Of a stretch of DNA of 64,000 bases, positions 55,016 to 64,000 are shown piece by piece (within the stretch, counting starts at the first letter, position 1; every line of letters begins with the position of its first letter). Location of the stretch: the NCBI RefSeq assembly GCF_949628265.1, contig NC_088789.1, forward strand, positions 35,519,883 to 35,583,882, read 5' to 3'. This DNA is from Cloeon dipterum. Taxonomy: Eukaryota; Arthropoda; Insecta; Ephemeroptera; Baetidae. Position numbers and translations under genes: made by a program. Under the pieces are notes generated by a model. That model was not told where the DNA came from and ran no database searches. It saw nothing but the letters and a program-made list of their open reading frames with translations.

Positions 55016-58000
55016 ATGTACCGCATGAACTTTTACGAGTCGACGTGTCTGCGGTGCCAGCAGACGGTGTACCAGGTGGACAGGGTGGGTCCCCTGAAGG
55101 ACTTCAGCTTCTTCCACAGCGGGTGCTTCAAGTGCGCCGCGTGCGGCACCAAGCTCACCCTGAAGACGTACCTCAACAGCCAGCTGAGCCAGGAGGACAA
55201 GGAGGTCTACTGCAGCAGCCACGTGCCCAAGAGCGGCCCCGGACACCTCGACGGCCACGCGGTCGGCATCAGGTCGGCCCTGAACGTGCCCAGGTCGTCG
55301 CCGGTGGTGAACGAGCAGATCCGCGGCTCGGGGCGCGCCGGCACCTTCGACGCCGAGGCCCTCAACATCCGCTCGCACCTCAGCAACGGCCACTCGTCGC
55401 CGGCCGCCGGACACGCCCACGCCGAGGCCTCGACGGCCGTCGGCGGAGGGGCGTCCGAGTTCGGCCGCTTCGACGCCAGCGCCCTGCACATCGCACACGC
55501 CCTCAGGGCCACCGAGCTGCAGAAGGCGTACCACAAGGCCCGCGAGAAGCCCATCGACTACTACCTCGTGAGTATCGCCTTTTTCGGCCCGCACGCCGAC
55601 CCACGCCCAGCCCACGCGCGGCCCACTCTTTTCTCTCGGCTCTCGCGGCTCTGCTGCTCACTCGAGCGCCAAGCCAGCCCGACAAATCCTCTGCGCTTTG
55701 TTTTCACTTCGCTCTCGTCACTTCCGCATTGCATGCAGATGCAATTTCGCTCCTTTTTCCTCTCCGCTCCGACACAAATAAAAACATCTGCCTCTAAAAT
55801 TCAATTCCACTGGCTTGAAATACAAATAAAATACTTCAAATTAATTAAATAAACGCAGAAATAACTTTTTAAAAAAGTCTTAAAATATAAATTTTACAGA
55901 AAATCATTTTTTAAAAAATTAAATTTCATTTAAACAAATGTTTGAATCGAATTTTAGCACCTGAGCACCACAAAGGGTTAAAATTTTCTAGACCTGTAAA
56001 AATTTACCCTGAAAAAAGGTCCAAGGAGTTTTTACCCTGTAAAGATAAGATTTTATTGAGTTTCGGAAAGCCAAAATTCGAGAGAAATTAGATTTTTTCA
56101 GAAAATCATAATTTCAACCCCTTTTAAATCATCCCCTGAGGTACCTGAGCACCCTGATTAAAGATTTAAATGAGTTTTCACCTGTATAAGAATAAAATCC
56201 AAAAATCGAAAAAAATTTTGCTTGCGAATTCCCATTTTCACCCCTTGATAAATCATCCCCTGTGCCTCCCAGAGGGTTGATTTTTCCCATCTGAATAAAA
56301 CTCAACCTGGACATGAGGTGCACTTAATTTGATGATTCTGTGACTCCAATTTAAATAGAAAACTGGACCAGAACATGTCCCAAAAATGGGATTTTGACAC
56401 TTTTAAAAATATTTTAATTCCCTTATAAAAATATTCTTTTTTAACCTAGAATGGAATTAAATAAAGACATTTAATATCATCTTAATTTTTTTAAATTATT
56501 CAGACAGTTTAAAATGCGTTTTATTTAAATTTAAATTTTGAAAAATGTCAAAATTTTGACATTAGCAAGCCGCTTAACTGTTTCCATCCCGTTTAACCCT
56601 GAAAACAGGGTAAAAAATAGTAAAAAATAATTTCAAAGCCCTCTCTGAGCGTTCTAGATTTTTTTTAAATAATTACAGTTCAAATTTTACAATATTTCCA
56701 AAAACATTAATTTTAAAATTCCCCTTCCTGAATTTTAATTAATTTTCCTTTCTAACACAATTTAATTTCGCAGGACAAAGATGAGCAGACACGTTTGGAG
56801 ATGAAACACCGCAAGGAAGAGGACGACCTGTACAGAAAATTCGCCCGTCAGCGCGAGGAGGAGGACAAGCGGATGAAGGATGAAATCAGGGCGAGTATTT
56901 ACTAGATTCCAAAAACGCAGATTTTTTCTGCTATGGGACTAAATATGGCTGCAATAATTATCGTGATTGCATAGTTTTCCACCTTGCAAGAAAACCAGTT
57001 TGCGCGGAACAAACGGAGCCGCCGCACGCGTAATGTTCTAAAAATAGTTCACTCTTGACACATGAGAAGGAACGTCGCCATTGTCTCTGCGCAGATTGAT
57101 TGGCATTCCTTTTGCTTCGTTTTAAAGGAAGTTACGCATTATGAACAAATATGCAGCATTGTTTCAACAGTTTCAGTGAAAGGCTGCGCGGAATAACAAC
57201 CTTTGTTTATTTTAATGCAATAAATTAATTAAAACACGCAAATTGAAAAAACAGCTATCGAGGATTTTCCGAGCAAAGAATTTTTCCCGCGCTTTTTAAA
57301 TTCGTTTTTAATTTTTAATTTTCCTTTCAGGAGGAATGGGAGAAGGAATTGGAGCAGCTGACGTCGCGTTTCGAGCGGGAAATTCGGGGTCGCGGCCGGC
57401 GGACGGACGAGCGGGTGCTGACCCTGAAGATGCAGCAGGAGCGCGACGACCTGGAGAAGAACATGACCCTGCGGCGGGACAAGCGCAAGGAGAGCCTGAC
57501 GCGCAAGCTGCTGGAGCACGAGCGCGCGGCGACGGCGGCGCTCGTCGAGAAGCAGAGCCGCGAGATGCTCGAGCTGATCAACGAGAAGCGCTCCGAGTAC
57601 ATGATGGCCGAGTCGCTCTACCTCGACGAGCCAGACGGCATGCTCGCCGAGAGCGTCCCCTACCCCGGCACGCCCCCCGCGGCCTGCCCCCCGGCCGTCC
57701 CCAAGTTCCAGCTTTACCAGGTAATTGGAGCGGGAGATTCGAAAAAGGGGCGTGGCAGTGAGAAAAATGTTTGGTTTTAACGCGGAACCTGAATTCGACC
57801 TTTCTTGTTGCGCAGGACCCCATCGAGTTCGCTGATATCGACCAGATCGCCATCTCGGTGGCCCAGGAGGACCAGAAAACCTTCACCGACCTCGTCAGGC
57901 AGCTTGTTGGACGCTGCGGCTCAGACGTTGAGAAGGCCAGAACGATTTTCAGGTAAGATGACCTGCGCATTGCTGCCAGGAAAGTCCCACGCATGCGCAA

Positions 58001-61000
58001 ATGATATGTGTGGAGGAGGAATTTGTCGTGTGTACCGAAAATCATCACTGCACATGCGTAGAATGCACTAAAACCTACTGCGCATGGTTTATTCAGAGTG
58101 CTATTTGATACAAAGCTGCGCAGTTCGTTTTCGTGCATACTACGCATGCGCAGTTGATGTCAAAATGAATAAAAATTAGTAAGAATACTAAAAAATGGCA
58201 CTGCGCATGTGTCATATTCTTCAATATGTACTGCGCATGCTCTGAAAATCATACTGCGCAGTAGATTTTTACGCATCATACCAATGCGCAGTTGGGTGGC
58301 AATAATTCAGGGTACTCATTGTTATTCTAATTATTCAAACTGAGCATGTTCGTGAATTTCTAAAACCTTGTGCGCATGAGTTGTGTTGTTTTGTGCCTGC
58401 GCAGTAAGATTCTACGCACTTAGCGCATGCGCAGAACATTTCAAACGGTCAGTAAAGGAGCTAAATTTATAAGGAACATAACTGCACATGCGTATAGCTT
58501 TATTATAACTCTAAAAATCAAAGTTAACATTCAAGAGCTGCGCAGTAGAATTCTTTACTATCTACGCATGCGCAGTTGATGATTTTAAACCTTCGAATGT
58601 GCTTTCAGGTGGATAACGGTGAAGAACCTGAACACGATGACGTTCGACGAGGACACGCGCGGTGACACGCCGATGGGTCTGCTGCGCGGCATCAAACACG
58701 GCACCGAGAGTTACCACGTGTTGTTCAAGCGGCTGTGCTCGTACGCGGGCCTGCACTGCGTCGTGATCAAGGGCTACAGCAAGTCTGCCGGTTACCAGCC
58801 GGGCGTGCGCTTCGAGGACAACCGCTTCCGCAATTCGTGGAACGCGGTGTACGTGGCGGGCGCCTGGCGCTTCGTCCAATGCAACTGGGGCGCCAGGCAC
58901 CTCGTCAACGCCAAGGAGGTGCCGGCGCGCGCAAAGTCGGACGCCCTGCGCTACGAGTACGACGACCACTACTTCCTCACCGACCCCCGCGAGTTCATCT
59001 ACGAGTTTTTCCCCCTCCAGCAGGTAACACATCACTTCCCCGACTCTCCCCTTCTCCTGAATTTTATTTAAAGGGATTTACTGGGAATTTTGGCAGTTTG
59101 CCTGTTTGTCATTACTAGAAATCAGGTTGATAACTTATTGGACCTGATTTCAGGGTATATTTTAGTTACCCTGATATCAGGGTAGGGGTTTTTTCAGTTT
59201 TTTTATTAAACCGTTTGTATATATTTTTTGTTTTTCCAGTCAGGGTATCAATATCAATACACCCTTTTCTCAGGGTAAAAATTAAAACTTGAAAAAATTA
59301 ATTTATTTTCTCTTCAGGAGTGGCAGCTGTTGAAGAACCCGATCAGCCTGACGGACTTTGAGGAGCTGCCATTTGTGCGGTCGCTGTTTTTCCGCTACGG
59401 GCTGTACTTCCCGGACCGGAACACGAAGGCGGTGATGCTGACCGACTCGACCGGCGCCGCCACCGTGCGCATCGCCATGCCCGCACACATGCAGTCCACC
59501 CTTATTTTCCACTACAACCTCAAGTTCTTCGACAGCGACGGCGACACCTACGACTCCGTCAGCCTAAAACGATTCGTCATGCAGGTAATTTTTTAAATTA
59601 ATTTTTTAATTTTGTTTAAAATTGGATTTAAATTTCAGTCCGTGGTTGGCAACATCGTGGCGTTCAGGGTGCACGCGCCGCGCTCCGGCACGCTGCTGCT
59701 AGACATTTTCGCGAACGCCGTGACGCCTCGCGAATACCTCACCGGCGAGCCGATGAAGTTCAAGAGCGTCTGCAAGTTCCGCATCGCGTGCGACGAGCTG
59801 CAGACCGTCATGGTTCCTCTGCCCGACTGTGCCAGCGGCGAATGGGGCCCCACAAAGGTCAGTTTTCCGAAAACTCGGCTCTCCCCTCTGCTCAGGGTGG
59901 GGTTACCTTGTGTATGAAATAAGGATATGGAAGCTAAATAATGTATAAAGGACTATTGCTGATCAATTTTCCAATTTACACCCTTAAAAATATATTACCC
60001 TGAGCTCAGGGTAATATCTGACCATGATTAAATCTCAGGGTAAAACTTCCACATGCTGCCGACTGTATTTTCATAATTAATTTCGAAGTCTGCCCTTTTA
60101 CCTGAATTGAGAGTGCTGAAGTTAACCCATTTTTACCCTGATGCACTCTCATGGTAGCATTTGTAAATTTGGATTGGCAGTTTTATTTTCATCAAATTAC
60201 AAAATTGCTAATTATAAAATGAAAAACTGAAGCAGACATGTCCCAGGGCACTCGTACCTGATTTCAGGGTACAACAGCACACCTTAAATTAACCCTTTAA
60301 TGATCTCATTAAGTGCTGAATTCACTCAAAATTCATTATATGATCTAATTTTTCATTTAAACCTGAAAAATGCTACCTGAACCTGAGCTCAGGGTGCAAT
60401 TTTATTAAAAAAAAATTTAACTCTAAAATTTGTAAGATTAAGATATCAAATCTGCTCTGTAGGATGATTTTCACAAAGGTTATTCTTCGACCTTTATTAT
60501 TAAGGGGAGGGATTTGTACCCTGAATTTCCCCCAGAGCTTAAAATCATCATTTTTGACCATTTGAACGCATCAATCAACCTTTCATGATAAGAAATTTTT
60601 CTCAGGGCGCTTGCCTTTCCCCCGACCTTAAAAATTTCCCCTCCAATCCATTTAAAACATTTCTGGCGTGTTTCCAGGCGACGCGTCTGTTCGGGCTGAT
60701 CCCTGTGACGCATCAGGACGCGCTGGTGTTCGCCGGGCGGGAACTGGAGCTGCAGTTCCGGATGTCGCGCCCCCTTTCGGACTTCATGGCGACGCTGCAC
60801 AAGAACGGCGTGGAGGAGAAGAAGCTGGGCCGGTACGTGGCGTACGCGGTGGCGGGCGACCTGGTCACCTTCACCGTCTCCTTCCCCGAGGAGGGCCAGT
60901 ACGGGCTGGACGTGTACACGCGCGAGGGCCTCAGCACCGAGGGCGAGAAGCACCTGCTCACCCACTGCTGCAAGTACCTCATCAACTCCTCCAAGAGGAA

Positions 61001-61004
61001 CTGA
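55016..61004 (+). CDS. hil: Hillarin: LIM plus transglutaminase-like (KY-type) cytoskeletal protein, 807 aa
   Basis: Eight exons: 55016-55567, 56774-56890, 57331-57720, 57816-57952, 58609-59023, 59318-59584, 59639-59857, 60678-61004; phases agree and give 808 codons including the stop. A LIM zinc-finger domain lies at residues 11-70 (CLRC, HSGCFKCAACG, YCSSH). A disordered stretch follows, then a charged coiled-coil segment (about 190-310), then the transglutaminase-like core (LCSYAGLHCVVIKGYSK, NSWNAVYVAGAW, CNWG) and two beta-rich C-terminal repeats. In active relatives the core has Cys in GVCAGYA, His in HAWN and Asp in DCTWG. Here the aligned segments are GTESYHV, NSWN and QCNWG, so the triad looks lost. 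Family role: actin/septin cytoskeleton and muscle cross-linking scaffolds, cytoplasmic. The donor of exon 2 is GC. Confidence 0.93.
55568..56773 (+). other. Hillarin intron 1, containing an inverted copy of the 305-bp repeat
   Basis: 55960-56330 is the reverse complement of the array unit at 53600-54100 (for example aaaatttaccctga, ggaaagccaaaattcgag, aaccccttttaaatcatccc). The rest is AT-rich without an exon. Confidence 0.6.
56891..57330 (+). other. hil: Probable GC-AG intron of hillarin
   Basis: The coding frame demands a junction ATCAGG|GCGAGT ... ctttcag|GAGGAA. The only nearby GT (five bases on) would break the frame of the next exon, which is in phase zero. A GC donor is therefore inferred. 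Confidence 0.65.
57953..58608. repeat. Cluster of ~17 CTGCGCA/GCATGCGCAG motifs in a hillarin intron
   Basis: Words such as actgcgcatg, ctgcgcagta and cgcatgcgcagttgat recur on both strands about every 35-40 bp, near 57962, 57990, 58050, 58078, 58116, 58140, 58201, 58252, 58280, 58369, 58398, 58421, 58482, 58537 and 58565. The palindrome TGCGCATGCGCA is the known NRF-1/Ewg consensus. The cluster may alternatively be nested foldback elements. Confidence 0.6.
59120..60420. repeat. Palindromic ACCTGANNTCAGGGT motifs in two hillarin introns
   Basis: gacctgatttcagggta, taccctgatatcagggta, taccctgagctcagggta, acctgatttcagggta and acctgagctcagggt lie at about 59140, 59166, 59995, 60256 and 60380, in introns 59024-59317 and 59858-60677. 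Nothing else was seen in these introns. Confidence 0.55.
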
Positions 61005-61133
61005 CCAACCCCCACCCCCACATTGAGACAACGAGGTCGACTTTTTTTGTAATTTTGTAACTGAGGCTCTTTCCCTTGGCTGCAGGTCGTTTGACACCAG
61101 GTTGGAACAGGGTTCAAATAGAATTGGATGAAA

Positions 61134-61139
61134 AATAAA
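61134..61139 (+). terminator. Hillarin polyadenylation signal
   Basis: AATAAA 130 bp after the stop codon in a non-repetitive 3' UTR. Confidence 0.6.
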
Positions 61140-61159
61140 CAAAATTGCCCAATTTACAG

Positions 61160-62268
61160 GGGTGTTCGGATGAGAATTCGATTATCTCGGCTTCCAGACG
61201 TGCAAATTAGACAAACTCAACGCCGTTTGAAAGATTTTTAAAAGGGTTAAAAATTAGTTAATGGGGTCAAGGTTGTAGGTCAAAGGTCAAGGTCACTAAA
61301 ATTCATTTGAAATTGAAAAATTTTGAAGGATTAAATTTTTTTGGTACAATAAACGAAATAAATGTTCCAAATTTAATGTTTAAAATTTTTGTGGATAGAT
61401 TTATTTTCGTTTTTGAGACATTCACTAAAAAAATTGAAAAAATATGTTTTTTCGGGCATCGAAAAAATTAAAAATTCCAAATATTTTATTTTAAACCTGT
61501 TTTGTAAATTTTAAAAAAGATCTGGGATGTTCTAATTGATTATCCACCCCTCAGATTGACTCTAGGGGTGGTTTTTTTCGGCCGCAGTAAATTTTATGAT
61601 CTTGGCGGCTTGTAAATGAATAATTCATTCAAACTTATTTGCTCTCTTGAACGTGGTGTCTGCTGCCGAAGGAATAAAGTGGAAAGGGCCTGATATATAT
61701 TGTTTGTACAAAAATGCGCGCGCGAACTCGTCCTAAATTTGTATGATAACCTCTTGTAATTTTAACCATCTGCGCGGAGAAGAATAAAATAAAAGAGTGA
61801 CGAGTTTGCGGCGGCGGCGGCGCACGCACTAATCCACGCGAGATGAATACATCCATCATTATATACATTATATATCTAAACATGTACAGAGATAGATAGC
61901 GAGAGAGGATGTACCACACACACACACATACACAGACGACACGCCCGTTTATATATGCTGTTTATTATGCGAATAAAGAGTCTAATTTTATTTAACACGG
62001 CACGAGAGCGAGCGCGCGTTTCATTTCTTTCTCTCTCTTTCTCTCTCTCTCTGCGTTCAGCGTTGCCGATGGCTGCGGCCGCGCGGGTATTGATCTGAGG
62101 CTGGTTACTATAGCAGCGTACTACCGCCATTCACGGGCCGCGGGGCGCGAGGGGAGCGAGGGGCGGCTCGGGGGCGGCATCGATTGCATCTCTTGGCAGC
62201 TCGGCAGTACATCGTCTGGCAGGCGCGGGCAGGCACGCCGCCATGCACTGACAGAGTCGCGCGGCCAG
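61160..62268. other. Spacer and promoter/5' UTR of the Dscam-like gene
   Basis: 61160-61620 is AT-rich without a gene. 61700-62060 holds simple sequence (CA, TC and GGC tracts). 62070-62268 is CpG-rich. An upstream mini-frame, ATG CAC TGA, at 62243 precedes the main ATG. Confidence 0.45.
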
Positions 62269-63850
62269 ATGCTGCTGCAACCACAAAGACATACGCAGAC
62301 GGTATGCACCCTGCTGCTGCTGCTCCTCCTCGCAGGTGAGTCCCTTCGGACGCAACCGACGCCCGCGCCCGCCAAGCCCTCCGCGCCAGCCTCCAAAATA
62401 TCGCCCCCGAATCCCGCTTTTCGCGGACACGCCCCCCGCAACCCCCGACCGGCCGCCGCAATTTGCCCCAAACCTCACGTCGGGCTCAGGGTTTTCATTT
62501 TTGAGACGGTTTCGTGTCAAAATTTTGATGAGTTTCGCGAATTTCTGTGGTTTCCGAAAATGATTTTTCCCGATTTTTGGCTGAGATTATCTCCTTTAAT
62601 TTCGCACGCACAGGTGTCAAACTGCTTCAACCTAATAACAGGGTGCATGGCTACAGTCATGGAAAATATCAACCCTGTGGGAAGATCAGGGGATGATTTA
62701 TTAGGGGTTGAAAATGACGGTTTGGCACGCATCCATCAAAATTATGCGTTTTTCGCAAAGTTTGGGAGCGTTCCAAATTGTTGTTTGGTCTTTAAATCGA
62801 CTGAAATTTTTCCAACCTGTTCTCAGGGTACAGTTTTATCAAGTTCAAGAAACATTAACGGTCACAATTAATTAGGGGATGATTTATAAGGGGATGAAAA
62901 TTATAATTTGGTTAAAATTTTTATTTTTTTTCGACTTTAAATTCATTTGGTTTACATTACCTGATATCAGGTTATACCTTAAAAACTTGAAAATCATCCC
63001 CTTTTGACTCTAAGGGGTTAATTTTTTATTTTTGAATTTTTGGATTTTTAGGTTTTGACATCTAGGAATTTCTGAACATGATCAGAAAGAATCATCCCTC
63101 TTGCACTCTTAGGGGTGGAATTTTTTGGGGTTGATATTGACAGCAAAATTATTAATTTTCACAAATTTTAACATTTTCTAACGATTTTTTGGTCATTTAA
63201 AATTTCTAGACCTCATTTTAGGGTTGATTTTGCCACCTTTAAGAAAAATCAACCCTCTAGGACACTCAGAGGGTGGTTTATTATTGGTCAAAAAAATTTA
63301 ATCGACTAGCATTTGTCAAAAAAATGGTTTTAAAATTTTAATTTCTTTTTCCGCCACTTGAAACGTCTCAAAATTCTCAAACCCGACCACTGAGCATGTT
63401 TTCAAAAGAAATTAACCGCAAGAAAATCCGGCAATTTGTCGATTTTCGCACCCGAAAAGCCTATTCAATCGAGCCACAAACAAATAAATAAATAAGAGTG
63501 AACGTGCTGGGAACTAATGATTTGGGGCGCAGCGTGCGTGGCGCTGGAGCAGCAAGGGCCGGTGTTCGTGCTGGAGCCGGCGGCGCGGGTCGAGTTCTCG
63601 AACAGCTCGGGCGCCCGGATCGACTGCTCGGCGCACGGCAGCGGCGTCGTCAAAGTCGAGTGGCTCTTGGCCGACGGCAGCCCCGCCCTGCCGGTCGCCC
63701 GCCTCCGGCTGCTGCACCCCAACGGCACCCTCGAGCTGCCGCCCTTCCCCGCCGACCGTCTCCGACACGACGTCCACTCGGCCCTCTACAGGTGCCGCGC
63801 TTCCAACCACCTCGGCACCATCCTCAGCAGGGACGTCCACGTCCGCGCAG
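62269..63850 (+). CDS. Dscam: 5' end of a Dscam-family cell-adhesion receptor: signal peptide and Ig domain 1 (continues off the right edge)
   Basis: Exon 1, 62269-62335, encodes a signal peptide (TVCTLLLLLLLA) and ends GCAG|GTGAGT. Exon 2, 63533-63850, carries one Ig domain: GPVFVLEP at the start, FSNSSGARIDC with the first cysteine, VEWLLADG with the core tryptophan, YRCRASN with the second cysteine, then GTILSRDVHVRA. Order and spacing match Ig1 of arthropod Dscam (GPVF..EP..., then SRDVHVRA). Dscam proteins are homophilic receptors in neural wiring and, in arthropods, immunity. Two N-glycosylation sequons (NSS, NGT) are present. Which Dscam paralogue this is cannot be told from Ig1 alone; no variable-exon cluster falls in the window. 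Confidence 0.85.
62336..63532 (+). repeat. Dscam-like intron 1 with scattered units of the AACCCT/TCAGGG repeat
   Basis: Blocks such as aatatcaaccctgtggga, atcaggggatgatttat and aggggttgaaaatga (62665-62715, 62880-62910, 63090-63130, 63250-63290) are the same family as the arrays at 1260, 49740 and 53590. No exon seen. Confidence 0.55.
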
Positions 63851-63856
63851 GCAAGT
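63851..63856 (+). other. GC splice donor after Dscam-like exon 2
   Basis: CGCGCAG|GCAAGT is the optimal GC-donor consensus. It falls directly after the conserved RDVHVRA end in the expected phase; no GT donor is nearby. The following intron runs to the window edge. Confidence 0.75.
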
Positions 63857-64000
63857 CGCTTAATAGTACACGTGTATTTACGAACAAAAATGATTTTTTT
63901 CCATTTTTGGAGGGAGTTTTTTTTATTTAAGTTTCAATCAGATTCACCTAAAATTTTCTGAACCTGATGACAAAGTTGAGTTTAGTATTCTTGGGGCATT

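Noticed and set aside
54503-55615. 370-aa minus-strand open frame antisense to hillarin exon 1
   Set aside because: Shadow of a GC-rich LIM-coding exon; the opposite strand encodes clear family motifs.
1-64000. Virus-derived or LTR elements, and CRISPR arrays
   Set aside because: No polymerase, capsid, envelope or integrase-like reading frames, no long terminal direct repeats, and no regularly spaced short repeats with unique spacers were seen.

Overview
The window reads as nuclear DNA of an arthropod, probably a pancrustacean. The genes are split by short GT-AG introns, coding exons are GC-rich at third positions, and introns and spacers are AT-rich. The gene set is animal and arthropod-like: Syncrip with an insect-style pair of alternative exons, hillarin, a Dscam-type first Ig domain, and secreted dsRNase-type nucleases. 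I cannot name the species. All exon models were built by hand from splice sites, reading-frame continuity and remembered family sequences; no database was searched.

Layout, left to right. (1) 441-531 (-): signal-peptide exon of a gene that leaves the window on the left, with its CpG-island promoter (532-1090), then a 305-bp tandem array. (2) 2.8-17.5 kb (-): Syncrip/hnRNP Q-R, 11 CDS exons giving 694 aa, with a mutually exclusive exon pair and a long 3' UTR carrying a foldback element. (3) 18.2-21.6 kb (-): proteasome lid subunit Rpn6/PSMD11, 6 exons, 421 aa. (4) 22.4-44.1 kb: a fast-evolving effector island. It holds three secreted DNA/RNA non-specific nuclease genes (A -, B +, C -), a secreted serine-protease-like gene lacking visible catalytic residues, its 5'-truncated copy, and many duplicated non-coding modules. 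Nucleases B and C sit in the arms of a roughly 3.2-3.5 kb inverted duplication with a spacer of about 11.8 kb. (5) 45.3-52.9 kb (+): two tandem PAP2-type lipid phosphate phosphatases (282 and 291 aa). (6) 54.9-61.1 kb (+): hillarin, LIM plus transglutaminase-like, 807 aa, catalytic triad apparently lost. (7) 62.3 kb to the end (+): 5' end of a Dscam-family receptor.

The housekeeping and structural genes are single-copy, GC-rich and intact. The effector island differs: AT-richer coding sequence, recent duplication, mosaic gene conversion, GATA-type motif clusters upstream of the nuclease and protease-like genes, and repeats shuffled among them. My reading is a digestive or extracellular dsRNA-degrading nuclease cluster, plausibly gut-expressed, that is still rearranging. 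Other points of interest are the mutually exclusive exons spanning the Syncrip RRM1-RRM2 junction, two probable GC-AG introns, a lipid phosphatase intron that tandemly amplified the end of the preceding exon with its splice donor, several foldback elements sharing a GCGCATGCG-type core, and a pervasive short palindromic motif (ACCTGANNTCAGGGT) in introns and spacers. I saw no retrovirus-like or other virus-derived element and no CRISPR array.
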